DNA from: CAVQRC01 sp963715045
GTDB taxonomy: Bacteria > Planctomycetota > Planctomycetia > Pirellulales > Lacipirellulaceae
NCBI GenBank assembly: GCA_963715045.1
Contig: CAVQRC010000009.1
Span: 434,001-498,000 of the forward strand
Direction of reading: 5' to 3'
Length of the DNA: 64,000 nucleotides
In this document: positions 15,889-25,675 of the stretch, piece after piece
Layout: each line of letters begins with the position of its first letter
How positions within the stretch are numbered: position 1 is the stretch's first letter
Translations under genes and position numbers: made by a program
Notes under the pieces: generated by a model
The model's input: only the letters and a program-made list of their open reading frames with translations
Told to the model about the DNA's origin: nothing
Databases searched by the model: none

Positions 15889-17559
15889 ATGGAAACTCAA
15901 CAGGACGCGAAGCTGGCAGATCTTCTCGACCAGCTGTCGGAGCAGGTTGCGTTGGGCAATGCGCCCGACATTCCGGCCCTCTGCGGTTTCGATGCGGAAC
16001 TGGCTGAGCAACTGAAGCGGGTGTGGGGCGCCGTATTGGTCGCCGACGCGGTGGCGGAGCACTCGCGATCTCCGCAGGCTGTTTCAACGGGTGTTCCCGC
16101 ACCGCCGATGACTGGTGCCGAGCCGCCCCGACTGTTTGGTGACTACGAACTCGTCGAAGTCCTCGGAGAGGGGGGTATGGGCGTGGTTTACAAAGCCCGC
16201 CAGATCAGTCTCGACCGCCTGGTTGCGCTGAAGTTCATTCGCGGCGGCAGCCTGGCGAGTCCGGTATCGCTCGCCCGTTTTGAGTCTGAAGCGCGTGCCG
16301 CGGCCGGGCTTGAACATCCCTCGATTGTCCCCATCTTCGAAGTCGGCCAGGTGGATGGTCAGCCCTACCTGGCGATGCAGCTCATCCAGGGGCAGACGCT
16401 CGCCCGCCTGCTGGAGAAAGGCCCCGTGCCGCCCCGAACAGCCGCTCGCATCCTGCACGGAATCGCCGCTGCTGTCGACGTCGCGCACTGCAATGGCATC
16501 CTCCATCGCGATCTGAAGCCGGCAAACATTCTGCTCGACGAAAACCTGAATCCCCACGTGACTGACTTCGGGCTGGCCAAGTCCTTCGTGGGTGATGCCG
16601 ACGCGACCCAGGCAACTCAAACCGGCGCGATCTTAGGGACCCCCACTTACATGTCGCCGGAGCAGGCGGCCGGAAACCGAGGGCAACTCGGACCTGCGAG
16701 CGATGTCTACAGCCTGGGAGCGATCTTGTACGCCATGCTTACCGGCCGACCGCCATTTCAAGGAGCATCCGCCGTGGACACGGTGCTGATGGTCCTCGAA
16801 CAGGATCCTGTCCCCCCGCGGATGCTCTCGGCGAAGGTCGACCGAGACTTGGAAATGATGGCGCTGAAGTGCCTGCAGAAGCCGCAAGAACTCCGGTATG
16901 CCACAGCCGGGGAAGTCGTCGCCGATCTGAAACGCTATCTCGAAGGAACTCCCTTGGCCGCCCGCAGCGGACGGCTCAGCGATGTCATCGCCCGTCTGTT
17001 TCGCGAGTCGCACCATGCCACCGTGTTGGAAAACTGGGGCCTGTTGTGGATGTGGCATGCGCTGATTCTGCTCATTCTATGTGTCGTCACTAACTGGTTT
17101 CACACGCTCCGCGAGACGGTTCCGCAAATGAACCAGCCGCTCCCCTACGTGCTGCTGTGGGGTGGTGGACTCGCCGTGTGGGCGCCTATCTTCTGGGCCG
17201 TACGGTGCCGGGCCGGACCCGTCACGGCGGTCGAACGCCAGATTGCCCACGTGTGGGGGGCCAGTATCGCAGGCGTGGTGTTGCTGTTCGTAGTCGAGTC
17301 CTTGCTGGAGGTGCCCGTGTTGACGCTGTCTCCGGTGCTCGGGTTGATCGGCGGGATGGTATTCGTTGTCAAAGCGGGCACCTTGGCCGGGCGATTCTAT
17401 TGGCACGCGGCGGCATTGTTTGCGACCGCCATCGCCATGGCCGCCCTGCAAGTACGCGGATTTCCCTACGGCATCACCCTGTTCGGGATCGTCAGCGCGG
17501 CCACGTTTTTCCTGCCGGGCTGGAAATATCGCCGGCAAAGCCGGCGGCGGGGACGATGA
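15889..17559 (+). CDS. Membrane Ser/Thr protein kinase (PknB-like)
   Basis: About 556 residues from the ATG at 15889; a TTG at 15865 overlapping the sigma factor stop would add eight residues. The kinase domain starts with YELVEVLGEGGMGVVYKA (about 88-105), the catalytic loop HRDLKPAN is near 205, DFGLAK near 226, and GTPTYMSPEQA follows. The C-terminal third is not an extracellular sensor but about six hydrophobic segments (from WMWHALILLILCVVTNWF to YGITLFGIVSAATFFLPG), with no known sensor domain. It likely phosphorylates the adjacent sigma factor or a partner; this is inferred from linkage only. A Pro-rich linker (VPAPPMTGAEPPR) precedes the kinase domain. Confidence 0.92.
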   Translation: METQQDAKLADLLDQLSEQVALGNAPDIPALCGFDAELAEQLKRVWGAVLVADAVAEHSRSPQAVSTGVPAPPMTGAEPPRLFGDYELVEVLGEGGMGVVYKARQISLDRLVALKFIRGGSLASPVSLARFESEARAAAGLEHPSIVPIFEVGQVDGQPYLAMQLIQGQTLARLLEKGPVPPRTAARILHGIAAAVDVAHCNGILHRDLKPANILLDENLNPHVTDFGLAKSFVGDADATQATQTGAILGTPTYMSPEQAAGNRGQLGPASDVYSLGAILYAMLTGRPPFQGASAVDTVLMVLEQDPVPPRMLSAKVDRDLEMMALKCLQKPQELRYATAGEVVADLKRYLEGTPLAARSGRLSDVIARLFRESHHATVLENWGLLWMWHALILLILCVVTNWFHTLRETVPQMNQPLPYVLLWGGGLAVWAPIFWAVRCRAGPVTAVERQIAHVWGASIAGVVLLFVVESLLEVPVLTLSPVLGLIGGMVFVVKAGTLAGRFYWHAAALFATAIAMAALQVRGFPYGITLFGIVSAATFFLPGWKYRRQSRRRGR

Positions 17560-17701
17560 ATCAAGCGTCCCACGGCGAGCACAAGCAGGGCGTCGGGTTC
17601 GTCGCGTCGCGCAGCGGACGAGCAACCTGAAGTCTATAATCCCGGCTCGCTGATTCACGCCGCGACGAGCGTATCGGAATCTCACCCCACTTGAGAACCT
17701 C

Positions 17702-19403
17702 ATGCGATTAGCTCTCCATTGGCAGATTCTCATCGCCATGGTGCTGGGCGCCGTCGTCGGCGTTGTCCTCAACCGCACGGCGGGCAGTTACACGGCGGAG
17801 CAGTTTCTGGTTTCCAAAGGCGGTGAGATTCAGCTCCACGGGATGGCCGCGGCGGCGGATATCCCGGTCTCTCGAGTCTGGGTTTCTGATCAGCCCAACA
17901 TCACCTGTCTCGTCATCGATGAGCAGATCGACGGTCCTCCCAGGGAGGCGAACCGAGAAGATCTTCGACGGGGGCCGCGATATTACCCGCAAGCGTTACG
18001 TGATCACGGCCGATCCGACGATTGACGACGACACGCTGGAGCAGGCGTTTGCCGGAGTCCACATTCCGGCAGCCGACGGCGTCGTACTCCAGTCACCCGA
18101 CGGAGGGAGAGTGTTTCGGACTGTCGACAAGCTCGCCGACTACGATCAGGTGGCCTACGTCCTGTTTCACGAGTACGGTCGTTCCTTTGCCAGAAAGGTG
18201 GGTGACACGGCCAAGCTGCTGGGCGATTTGTTCCTGCGGATGCTCAAGATGGTGTCACTCCCGTTGATTGTGACGTCACTCGTGACAGGCGTTACGGGGC
18301 TTGGCCACGCCGAGCGACTCGGAAAAATGCTCGGCCGCACGGTGCTGTATTACATGAGCACCAGTCTGCTCGCGATTGTGACCGGATTGATCGTGTTCAA
18401 TGCATTCGACCCCGGCTCTGGTGAACGCGAGAGACTGCGACAGGCGGCGGCCGCTGCAGAAGGGCCCGAGCAGGCAGTGGGACGTGAAGGAAAACGGCTG
18501 CCATTGGTCATCTTCGAACAGGTCGAATCGATGATTCCAACGAATCCGTTCGACGCCCTGGCGCGGGCCGAGTTTCTCTCGGTGATTGCGTTCAGCCTGG
18601 CCTTCGGTGTCTGCACCATTCTCGTTGGAGGCCGCACCGCGGAGACGCTGGCAACACTTTCCGACGCTGCTTTCCAGGTGATGATGCGAATGACGATGAT
18701 CATCATCCGCTTCGCCCCCCTGGGCGTGCTCCTGCTAATGCTCTCGGCGACAGCCACCCAGGGAATCGGTGTGTTTCAAGCCCTCGGTGCTTACATGTTC
18801 ACCGTGGCCGTGGCCCTGTTCATACACGCCGTCGTCGTTCTGCCCGCCATTCTCCATTTCATCGCCGGTCGCAATCCGGCAAGATTCGCCGAAGCCATGA
18901 CTCCGGCTCTACTCACGGCATTCAGTTCGGCTTCGAGCAACGGAACCCTGCCGCTGACGCTCACCTGCGTCGAGGAGCGAGGCGGAGTAAGCAATCGCGT
19001 GGCCTCGTTCGTGCTCCCGCTCGGAGCGACGATCAATATGGATGGAACCGCTCTCTACGAAGTCGTTGCGGTGATGTTCATCGCCAACCTGTCGGGAATT
19101 GACCTGAGCCTCGCCGACCAGATCATCATCGCGTTCACGGCTCTGCTCGCCAGCGTCGGAGCTGCCGGAATACCCCACGCTGGACTCGTGATGATGGTCA
19201 TCATTCTGCAAGCGGTCGACATTCCGTCAGATAAGCAGGGGTTGATCATTGCCGTGGATCGCGTCCTCGACATGTGCCGCACGATGGTCAACGTGTGGAG
19301 TGATTCGTGCGGCTGTGCCGTCGTTGCCAAGTACGAAGCCATCGGAGACGCCGACGCTGGTTTTGACAAGGATCAGGATCAGCTTCTGGACGACATTCCG
19401 TAG
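17702..19403 (+). pseudogene. Dicarboxylate/amino acid:cation symporter (DAACS), frameshifted
   Basis: Two overlapping frames together make one symporter. The first frame (from the ATG at 17702) encodes transmembrane helix 1 (WQILIAMVLGAVVGVVLN) and the start of a periplasmic insert. The frame then shifts by +1 near 17935-17975 into the frame running to 19403, which has TAKLLGDLFLRMLKMVSLPLIVTSLVTG, the serine-rich reentrant loop (TAFSSASSNGTLPLT), and NMDGTALYE, the Na/substrate-binding signature. Members take up glutamate, aspartate or C4-dicarboxylates with Na+ or H+. As given, translation would stop at 18025. Either one extra base is a sequencing error or the gene is recently broken. The rest of the frame shows no decay. 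Confidence 0.85.
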
Positions 19404-19465
19404 GGCCGACCGCGGCGACGGCAACGGTCTCGGCAGATCGATCCATCATCCTGCCGGGAACCTGG

Positions 19466-20188
19466 CTACCAGGACAATTCGTGGGCTGTCCGCTTGCGGG
19501 AGTTCGTGCGGACTTCGGCAATCTGTCCACCGGTAAGCGTTATCACGCGGTCGGCCATGTCGGCGATGACCGCGTTGTGAGTGATTACGGCCGTGGTTGT
19601 CTTCAGTTCACGATTGATCCGCTCGATAACCTCGAGCACAAGGACGCCTGTCTGGACGTCGAGCGCGCCGGTCGGCTCGTCGCACAGCAGGACGTCCGGA
19701 CGTTTGGCGATCGCCCTTGCGATCGCGACTCGTTGTTGCTCGCCTCCGGAAAGCTGGGCGGGAAAATGATCACCGCGGTCGCCGAGATCGACGAGGGCGA
19801 GGGCTTCCTGCGGGGTCAGTGGATCGGCCGCGATATCCGTGATCAAGGCGACGTTCTCTCGCGCCGTCAAACTGGGGATCAGATTGTAAAACTGGAATAC
19901 GAAGCCGACATGTTCGCGTCGGAAGCGGGTCAACGCGCGATCGTCAAAGGCCGTCAGGTTTTCGCCGCGGAAGGTGACCGTGCCGGCTGTGGGAGTGTCC
20001 AATCCGCCGATGATATTCAGCAGCGTCGATTTGCCGCTACCCGAGGGACCCAGCAGTACGGCGAACTCTCCCCCGTACAAGTCCAGGCTCACTCCCCGCA
20101 GAGCCTGCACGTCGATCTCGCCCATGGGGTAGACCTTTGTCAGCTCGCGGACAACGAATACCGGGGTCGTGGTCAATGCGGCGGGCAT
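19466..20188 (-). CDS. ABC transporter ATP-binding protein (MacB/LolD-like)
   Basis: About 240 residues from the ATG at 20188 (MPAALTTTPVFVVRELTK). Walker A is GPSGSGKST, the Q-loop is FVFQFYNLIPSLT, the signature is LSGGEQQRVAIARA, and Walker B is VLLCDEPTGALD with the H-loop VITHN. The FYNLIPSLTARENV and PTGALD pattern is that of the MacB/LolD/FtsE group, whose members drive lipoprotein release, efflux or lipid transport with a separate FtsX-like permease. No permease is adjacent: the downstream neighbour is convergent and the upstream one divergent, so this is an orphan ATPase subunit. The open frame continues 111 codons upstream, but that part is not protein-like. Confidence 0.92.
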   Translation of the reverse strand: MPAALTTTPVFVVRELTKVYPMGEIDVQALRGVSLDLYGGEFAVLLGPSGSGKSTLLNIIGGLDTPTAGTVTFRGENLTAFDDRALTRFRREHVGFVFQFYNLIPSLTARENVALITDIAADPLTPQEALALVDLGDRGDHFPAQLSGGEQQRVAIARAIAKRPDVLLCDEPTGALDVQTGVLVLEVIERINRELKTTTAVITHNAVIADMADRVITLTGGQIAEVRTNSRKRTAHELSW

Positions 20189-20390
20189 GTCGGACGAATG
20201 CACTCCGGGGTGAGGGCGTGGCCATGTGCGGGTCAATCGGGTTGTAAGGGATCTGATCGCAGCTGCGGCCGTAAATCGGCTGACCCGGCCGGCACGCAGC
20301 CACAAATTGTTGTCGCTCCCGAGAGTGGCCCATAGAATAGACGATGACATAGAAGTGATTGGTCTCTTGCCAGTTCGTGGAGGTCCGGCC

Positions 20391-20945
20391 GTGCGAAGTT
20401 TTTCTCGGGTTGTAGCTGTGGTCGTAATTCTGGTGGCCATCGGAGTCGCCAGCGAACAGTGCGGGCTGGCCCAAATCGACTCGCCGCTGCTGTTAAAGGC
20501 GCCCACCGTCGACTCGATCATCCGACAGGAGCAAGGTCAACTCTCCCTACAGAGTGTGATCGCGCGGCAGAAAGCCGCCAACCCCGCGTTCCGGCCCCCC
20601 GCCATCGGGACACGCAACCTGGGGATCCCATCCGGCTCGCCGGCCAATAAGCCATTTACGTACGTTCAGGATACGCCCACCGTAAGCCCCTACCAGAATC
20701 TCTACCGCGAGGATCTGGGAGACGCGGCGCCCAACTACTACTCGATTGTGAAACCGCAGTTGGATCAGAATAATTTCCAGCGACAGCAGCAACTTCGCAA
20801 TCAACAGGTCTCTCGGCAGATGCAAGATTTGCAGAGCCAGAGTCCATATGCCCCTCAGGGCTCGCGGCAAATCATGCCCACCGGGCATGGCACCATCTAT
20901 GGGTACTATTCGCATTTCTACCCGAATATGCGCCGTCGTCGCTAG
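20391..20945 (+). CDS. Hypothetical secreted Gln/Asn-rich protein
   Basis: About 184 residues. A GTG start at 20391 is supported by GGAGG seven bases upstream and gives a clean signal peptide (RSFSRVVAVVVILVAIGVASEQCGLAQ). The Cys in EQCGLA might suggest a lipobox, but it is not a good match. The mature part is Gln/Pro/Tyr-rich (QLDQNNFQRQQQLRNQQ; YGYYSHFYPNMRRRR) without a known domain. Composition suggests a low-complexity exported protein of planctomycete type. It stands alone, with short intergenic gaps either side. Confidence 0.65.
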   Translation: MRSFSRVVAVVVILVAIGVASEQCGLAQIDSPLLLKAPTVDSIIRQEQGQLSLQSVIARQKAANPAFRPPAIGTRNLGIPSGSPANKPFTYVQDTPTVSPYQNLYREDLGDAAPNYYSIVKPQLDQNNFQRQQQLRNQQVSRQMQDLQSQSPYAPQGSRQIMPTGHGTIYGYYSHFYPNMRRRR

Positions 20946-21128
20946 ACGCGTGGCCTCTGCACTTAGAGGCGACGGGCGGGCGTTTCGTGGTCGCCCGTCA
21001 AGCCTGGCAATCCTCGGCGTACGATCTTCGCTTTTCCGCATGAACCGTTAAGATTTGCTGCGTCGCGGCAACTCGGCCCTGCGGTAGCATGTTGCGAAGC
21101 GATGATCATCGAGAGCAGGCGAAATTGC

Positions 21129-22856
21129 ATGAGGCCATTTCTGCGAATCCACTCCGGGTACTGTCGTGTACCAATCCTGATCCTCTTGATCGCCAGCTCT
21201 GTTCCCCGGGTAACCAACGCCGGAGGTGGTCCCGAGAACTTGCTCCTGGTTGTCAACGCCCAAAGCGAAGCCTCGAAAACGATCGCCAACCACTATGTCG
21301 AGTGGCGCGATATTCCGCCGTGTAACGTCGTCTACCTCGACTGGAAGCGGGGCCGCGAGAACGCTTACAGCAAGCACTTCCGCAGCGAGATCATTCAGCC
21401 GGTGCTGCAGGCGATTCGAGACCGAGGCCTGGGACACCAGATCGACTACATCATTTACTCGAGTGACTTTCCCTGGCGAATCGACTTTCGGGACGACTTT
21501 CCCGGGCAGGCGGCCTCGAAATTTTCGAAGCCGCTGATTTCATTGACGGGGGCGACCTATTTATGGAGATTCGCGATCGCGAAGAGTAGTCGCATGCTTT
21601 CGCTCTCGTCCAATCAATACGTTTCGCGGCGGTCCTCGCCGAGTCAGGACGGTCAATCGCTCACTCCCACTCGCGGATTCCACAGTCGCTACCAATGGGA
21701 TCGTAATGGAACGCGGGTCGCCACGGGCGGGAATCACTACGTGCTTTCGACCATGCTGGGGGTCACGCAGGGCCGTGGCACGACGGTTGAAGAAACGCTC
21801 GCTTATCTGAGACGGAGTGCATCGGCGGATGGAAGTCGACCGCCGGGGACAATCTACTTCATGCGGAACGGCGACGTGCGTTCGCGGACCCGCCACGACT
21901 TCTTTTCCCAGACCGTGGCTACGCTGAATGCGCTGGGCGTCAAAGCGGTCGTCGAATCCGGCGTGCTTCCCCAGGGCAAGCAGGATGTAGTCGGATTGAT
22001 GGTCGGCAAGGCCAGATTCGATCTTCCAGCGGCGGGGCTGAAAATCTTACCCGGCGCCTTCTGCGATCACCTCACGAGTTTTGGAGGGGTCATGACGAAG
22101 GACTTTTCGCAGACGCCGTTGTCGGCGTTTCTTCGCGCAGGCGCGGCCGGGTCGACAGGTACGGTGATCGAGCCCGGGGCAATTCTCGCCAAGTTTCCTC
22201 ATCCGGACGTGCAGGTCCACTACGTCCGCGGTTGCAGCCTCGCCGAAGCGGTTTACCAGTCGGTGGCCTCTCCGATGCAGTTGCTCGTCGTCGGAGATGC
22301 GCTGTGCCAACCGTGGGCGGTGAGTCCCCGCGTGACGGTCGACGGTCTCGCCGCCAACGATGTCGTGCGGGGTACCATCAGCGTGACTCCGGACGCAAGC
22401 CTGCCGGGAAGCGATGGATCGATCGCGAGTTATACCCTGTTTGTCGATGGCTGCTGGCGACAGACGATTCAATCTGGCGAACACTTTGCTGTCGACACGG
22501 AACAGCTCGCCGCCGGCTATCACGAGTTGCGGATCGTAGCGACCGACAACAGTCCGATTCAGACCCAGGGTCGGATTGTGCTGCCGATCTGGGTGGACCG
22601 CGAAGACATCGAGTTCGAATTTCAGGCGATTCCGTCGATTGTCAAACTGACCGGCAAAGTCGACTTGCGTGCACACTGCCCGGGTGCGAGTCGAATTGTC
22701 TTCACCCAGAACGATCGCGTGCTGGGCACCATTGAGCAGGAGGAAGGCAGCCTGGCGATCGAAGCCAGTCGTCTCGGCGCCGGACCCGTCGCTTTGTATG
22801 CCACTGCCGAAGGAACTCCGGCCCGGGCGCGACCGGTGATGGTGCTCATTGACTGA
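21129..22856 (+). CDS. TIGR03790-family secreted protein
   Basis: About 575 residues starting at MRPFLRIHSGY; an ATG at 21102 is possible but adds a poorly hydrophobic leader. A signal segment (VPILILLIASSVPRVTNAG) precedes PENLLLVVNAQSEASKTIANHYVEWRDIPPCNVVYL, the hallmark opening of TIGR03790, a large family seen mainly in Planctomycetes, Verrucomicrobia and Acidobacteria with no known activity. The middle carries GTIYFMRNGDVRSRTR and a YxxSVASPMQLLVVGDALCQPW segment typical of the family. A C-terminal Ig-like beta-rich part follows from about residue 420. The substrate is unknown; probably extracytoplasmic. Confidence 0.85.
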   Translation: MRPFLRIHSGYCRVPILILLIASSVPRVTNAGGGPENLLLVVNAQSEASKTIANHYVEWRDIPPCNVVYLDWKRGRENAYSKHFRSEIIQPVLQAIRDRGLGHQIDYIIYSSDFPWRIDFRDDFPGQAASKFSKPLISLTGATYLWRFAIAKSSRMLSLSSNQYVSRRSSPSQDGQSLTPTRGFHSRYQWDRNGTRVATGGNHYVLSTMLGVTQGRGTTVEETLAYLRRSASADGSRPPGTIYFMRNGDVRSRTRHDFFSQTVATLNALGVKAVVESGVLPQGKQDVVGLMVGKARFDLPAAGLKILPGAFCDHLTSFGGVMTKDFSQTPLSAFLRAGAAGSTGTVIEPGAILAKFPHPDVQVHYVRGCSLAEAVYQSVASPMQLLVVGDALCQPWAVSPRVTVDGLAANDVVRGTISVTPDASLPGSDGSIASYTLFVDGCWRQTIQSGEHFAVDTEQLAAGYHELRIVATDNSPIQTQGRIVLPIWVDREDIEFEFQAIPSIVKLTGKVDLRAHCPGASRIVFTQNDRVLGTIEQEEGSLAIEASRLGAGPVALYATAEGTPARARPVMVLID

Positions 22857-22976
22857 AGATCGGCGTCCCGGGCCGTGCCGCGAAGCCGGATGCGGCCTGT
22901 CCAGCGTGTTGACGGTCAGCGCGATTCGGGAAGGACGCGTTCCCGGATCCGGGAAAGTCTCCGGACCACCCTGACG

Positions 22977-24032
22977 TCAGCCAGAGATGGAGCCGTTTCC
23001 GGCTCCGAAACTACCCTTGCGGAACGCCTCGGCCATGGCCAGGGGGACTTCGGCCTCGGCCAGCACGACGGCCGCCCGATTATTGGCAACGGCCGCTTTG
23101 TTCTCCTGTTCGGTGGCAATCGCGTCTGCCCGCCGCTGCTCCGCGAACGCCTGGTGTCGCCGCGTATCGGCCTCGGCCTGGTCTGCCTGCAACCGGGCGC
23201 CGATGTTCTCACCGATATCGATATCGGCGATATCAATCGACACGATTTCAAACGCCGTGTGGGCGTCGAGACCGCGGTCGAGCACGGCCTTGGAAATTCG
23301 ATCCGGATTTTCCATCACCGCCAGGTGATCCTCGGCGGAACCGATGGCCGTGATAATGCCCTCTCCAACTCGAGCGATGATGGTCTCCTCAGTGGCCCCG
23401 CCAATCAGTTGACGAATGTTGGTCCTGACCGTGACGCGGGCCCGCACGCGGAGTTCGACCCCGTTCTTGGCGACGGCGCTCAGGGTTGTCTTGGGCGACT
23501 TGTCGGGGTCGGGGCAGTCGATCACTTTTGGGTCAACACTGGTGCGAACCGCGTCGAGGACATCGCGGCCGGCGAGATCGATCGCCGCGGCCTGATCGAA
23601 GTCGAGGTCGATGTCGGCCCGGTGCGCGGCAACAATCGCCGTGATCACCCGCGGGACATTACCGCCTGCCAGATAATGGGCCTCGAGCCGACGCGTCGTC
23701 ACGCCGGTCGTCGGGTCGGTCCCCACCCCGGCCTGCATCGCCATGATCTTGGCCTCGACAATGACCCGCGAGTTCACCTGGCAGAGACTCATGCGAACCA
23801 GACTCCAGATCGAGACACTGGCGTTCGACATCAAGGCCTGGAGCCACAGTTTTCCATAGGTCCAGACGAGGAATACCAGAGACAGGGCGAAAACTACGAG
23901 AATCCCGTAGCCGATTGCCCACAGCCACCATTGCGAATCCCCGCCTGCCGCTCCACCCCCCACCTGGGCAAACAGCAATTTCGAGCCCGATGCGACCATC
24001 GGGAGTGGGGGAATCGAAAGCCAGATCGTCAT
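22977..24032 (-). CDS. floA: Flotillin-like protein FloA (UPF0365)
   Basis: 351 residues. A single N-terminal membrane segment (WAIGYGILVVFALSLVFLVW, about 36-56) is followed by a SPFH/PHB domain and an Ala/Glu-rich coiled region (AFAEQRRADAIATEQENKAAVANNRAAVVLAEAEVP). The blocks KIMAMQAGVG, HYLAGGNVPRVI and ARVTVRTNIRQLIGGATEETIIARVGEG are near-diagnostic for FloA/YqfA. FloA scaffolds functional membrane microdomains in bacteria. The usual NfeD partner is not in the window. The gene is monocistronic in appearance. Confidence 0.94.
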   Translation of the reverse strand: MTIWLSIPPLPMVASGSKLLFAQVGGGAAGGDSQWWLWAIGYGILVVFALSLVFLVWTYGKLWLQALMSNASVSIWSLVRMSLCQVNSRVIVEAKIMAMQAGVGTDPTTGVTTRRLEAHYLAGGNVPRVITAIVAAHRADIDLDFDQAAAIDLAGRDVLDAVRTSVDPKVIDCPDPDKSPKTTLSAVAKNGVELRVRARVTVRTNIRQLIGGATEETIIARVGEGIITAIGSAEDHLAVMENPDRISKAVLDRGLDAHTAFEIVSIDIADIDIGENIGARLQADQAEADTRRHQAFAEQRRADAIATEQENKAAVANNRAAVVLAEAEVPLAMAEAFRKGSFGAGNGSISG

Positions 24033-24310
24033 CGGTGGAACTCTCCTGGAGCCTCGAACTGCGGGCAGGCACGTGCGTCCGCAGGCGAGTCATCATAGCG
24101 AAACACCCACCCTCTGGCGACCAGTACACAAGCTCTCAGTCCAACCGAGGCGTTCCCGATGTCACGGCCAAGGGCCGCTCGGAGTCGCTGGTCACGTCGG
24201 CGTGTGGGGAAGCGACGATCCCCGCCTCGGCGAACCGACGGATTCGCTCCAGGTGGAACCATCGAACTCCTGGGCGGCAGTCAACCCGGCAATACATACG
24301 GCCACGATCT

Positions 24311-25522
24311 TCAGGGACTTGGAATGGTGTACGGCGGAACCGCTGGGAACCGGACTTCGGAATCGCCGATCGTGGTCGAGTCGATCCAGCCACCCCCGAT
24401 GACGCGATCGCCCTCGTAGCAAACCACCGCTTGCCCCGGGGCGACGCCGAATTGGGGCTCATCAAACGTGAGGCGGAGCCGCCCTCTTTCGAGCGGCTCA
24501 ACAACCGCAGCCGCAGGGCGGGCGTTATAGCGGATTTGAGCCAGGACTCGCGTTGGCCGCTGGGGCGGATCGATCAGCCAATTGCAATCGGAGGCCAGCA
24601 GACCCCGCCGTCCCAGTTCCTCCCGCGTGCCGATAACGACTCGGCAGGTCGCCGGATCGATCTGAACCACAAATCGCGGTTCGCCAACCGCGACGCCCAG
24701 CCGTTTCCGCTGTCCGATCGTAAACGCTTCGATCCCGTGATGATGGCCGATCACGTTGCCGGCAGTGTCGACGATCTGCCCGCCGGTGCCCCCCGACGGT
24801 TGCCGCGTCCGCACGAAGTCGGAATATCGGCCCTGAGTCACGAAGCAGATCTCCTGGCTGTCGGGCTTACCCGCCACGTCCAGGCCGAGTCCGGCGGCCA
24901 GCCGGCGAATCTCGGGCTTTTCGAACTCGCCCACCGGCAACAGCATGCGGGACAGATAACGCCGCTCGATTCCGAACAGCACGTACGACTGGTCCTTGCC
25001 TGCGTCCCGGCCCCGATGCAGGCGACACGACTGCTCTTCGCCGGACGGGCCGGGGCGGAGTCGGGCGTAGTGGCCCGTCGCCACGTAATCGGCTCGGATG
25101 CTCGATGCATAGTCGAACAGTTTGCCGAATTTGATCCAGTTGTTGCACATCACGCAGGGGTTCGGCGTACGCGCCGCCGTGTACTCGCGGACGAAGTAAT
25201 CCATGATCCGCCCGAATTCAGCCTGCAGGTCCAACGCGTAAAACGGGATCTGCAACCGATCGGCCACCCGCCGTGCGTCCTCCGCGTCGGCTGCCGTGCA
25301 GCAGCCTTGCTTGTGGTCCAGCCGGTTGTTCACGATCGGCAGGCTGGTGGACAACGACTCGTTGTCGGCTTCTGAGCTCTCACACGCCACCGGCGACTGT
25401 TCGCCATGACGCATGAACACGCCCACCACTTCATGACCCTGTTGGAGCAGCAGATGGGCGGCGACGCTGCTGTCGACGCCGCCTGACATGGCAAGGAGGA
25501 CTCGTGACAAGGAATTCACCAC
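24311..25522 (-). CDS. mnmA: tRNA-specific 2-thiouridylase MnmA
   Basis: About 403 residues. It transfers sulfur to U34 of tRNA-Lys/Glu/Gln. The PP-loop LLAMSGGVDSSVAA, the catalytic-Cys motif NPCVMCN, SQEICFV (second Cys), IEAFTIGQRKRLGVA and the C-terminal AVVCYEGDRVIGGGWI are all present. A planctomycete-type insert (roughly residues 40-75, Ser/Asp-rich ending in HKQGCCTAADAEDARRVADRL) sits after the PP-loop. The start is a GTG at 25522 or 25519; the next ATG lies inside the PP-loop and would be too late. It is divergent from prfB, separated by about 150 bp. The frame is open further upstream, but that part overlaps the prfB start antisense and is not conserved. Confidence 0.94.
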   Translation of the reverse strand: MVNSLSRVLLAMSGGVDSSVAAHLLLQQGHEVVGVFMRHGEQSPVACESSEADNESLSTSLPIVNNRLDHKQGCCTAADAEDARRVADRLQIPFYALDLQAEFGRIMDYFVREYTAARTPNPCVMCNNWIKFGKLFDYASSIRADYVATGHYARLRPGPSGEEQSCRLHRGRDAGKDQSYVLFGIERRYLSRMLLPVGEFEKPEIRRLAAGLGLDVAGKPDSQEICFVTQGRYSDFVRTRQPSGGTGGQIVDTAGNVIGHHHGIEAFTIGQRKRLGVAVGEPRFVVQIDPATCRVVIGTREELGRRGLLASDCNWLIDPPQRPTRVLAQIRYNARPAAAVVEPLERGRLRLTFDEPQFGVAPGQAVVCYEGDRVIGGGWIDSTTIGDSEVRFPAVPPYTIPSP

Positions 25523-25675
25523 GCCGGGAATCGTTCGGGACGCCGGCGAAAGAGCCGGTCTAAAGAACCTATCGCAGTGTATGTGTCGGGCGGGCTGCCG
25601 ACAACGCGGCGTTGCCCTCCCCAGCGGCGGTCGTATAATCAACGCCCAAATGACGTCCCTCAAGGAAATGCGAAC

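Noticed and set aside
17930..17980. Programmed frameshift in the symporter gene
   Set aside because: No slippery heptamer or stop-associated slip site like that in prfB; simple indel is more likely.
22875..24098. 407-codon frame opposite floA
   Set aside because: Antisense to a conserved gene; Asp/Gly/Arg-rich shadow.
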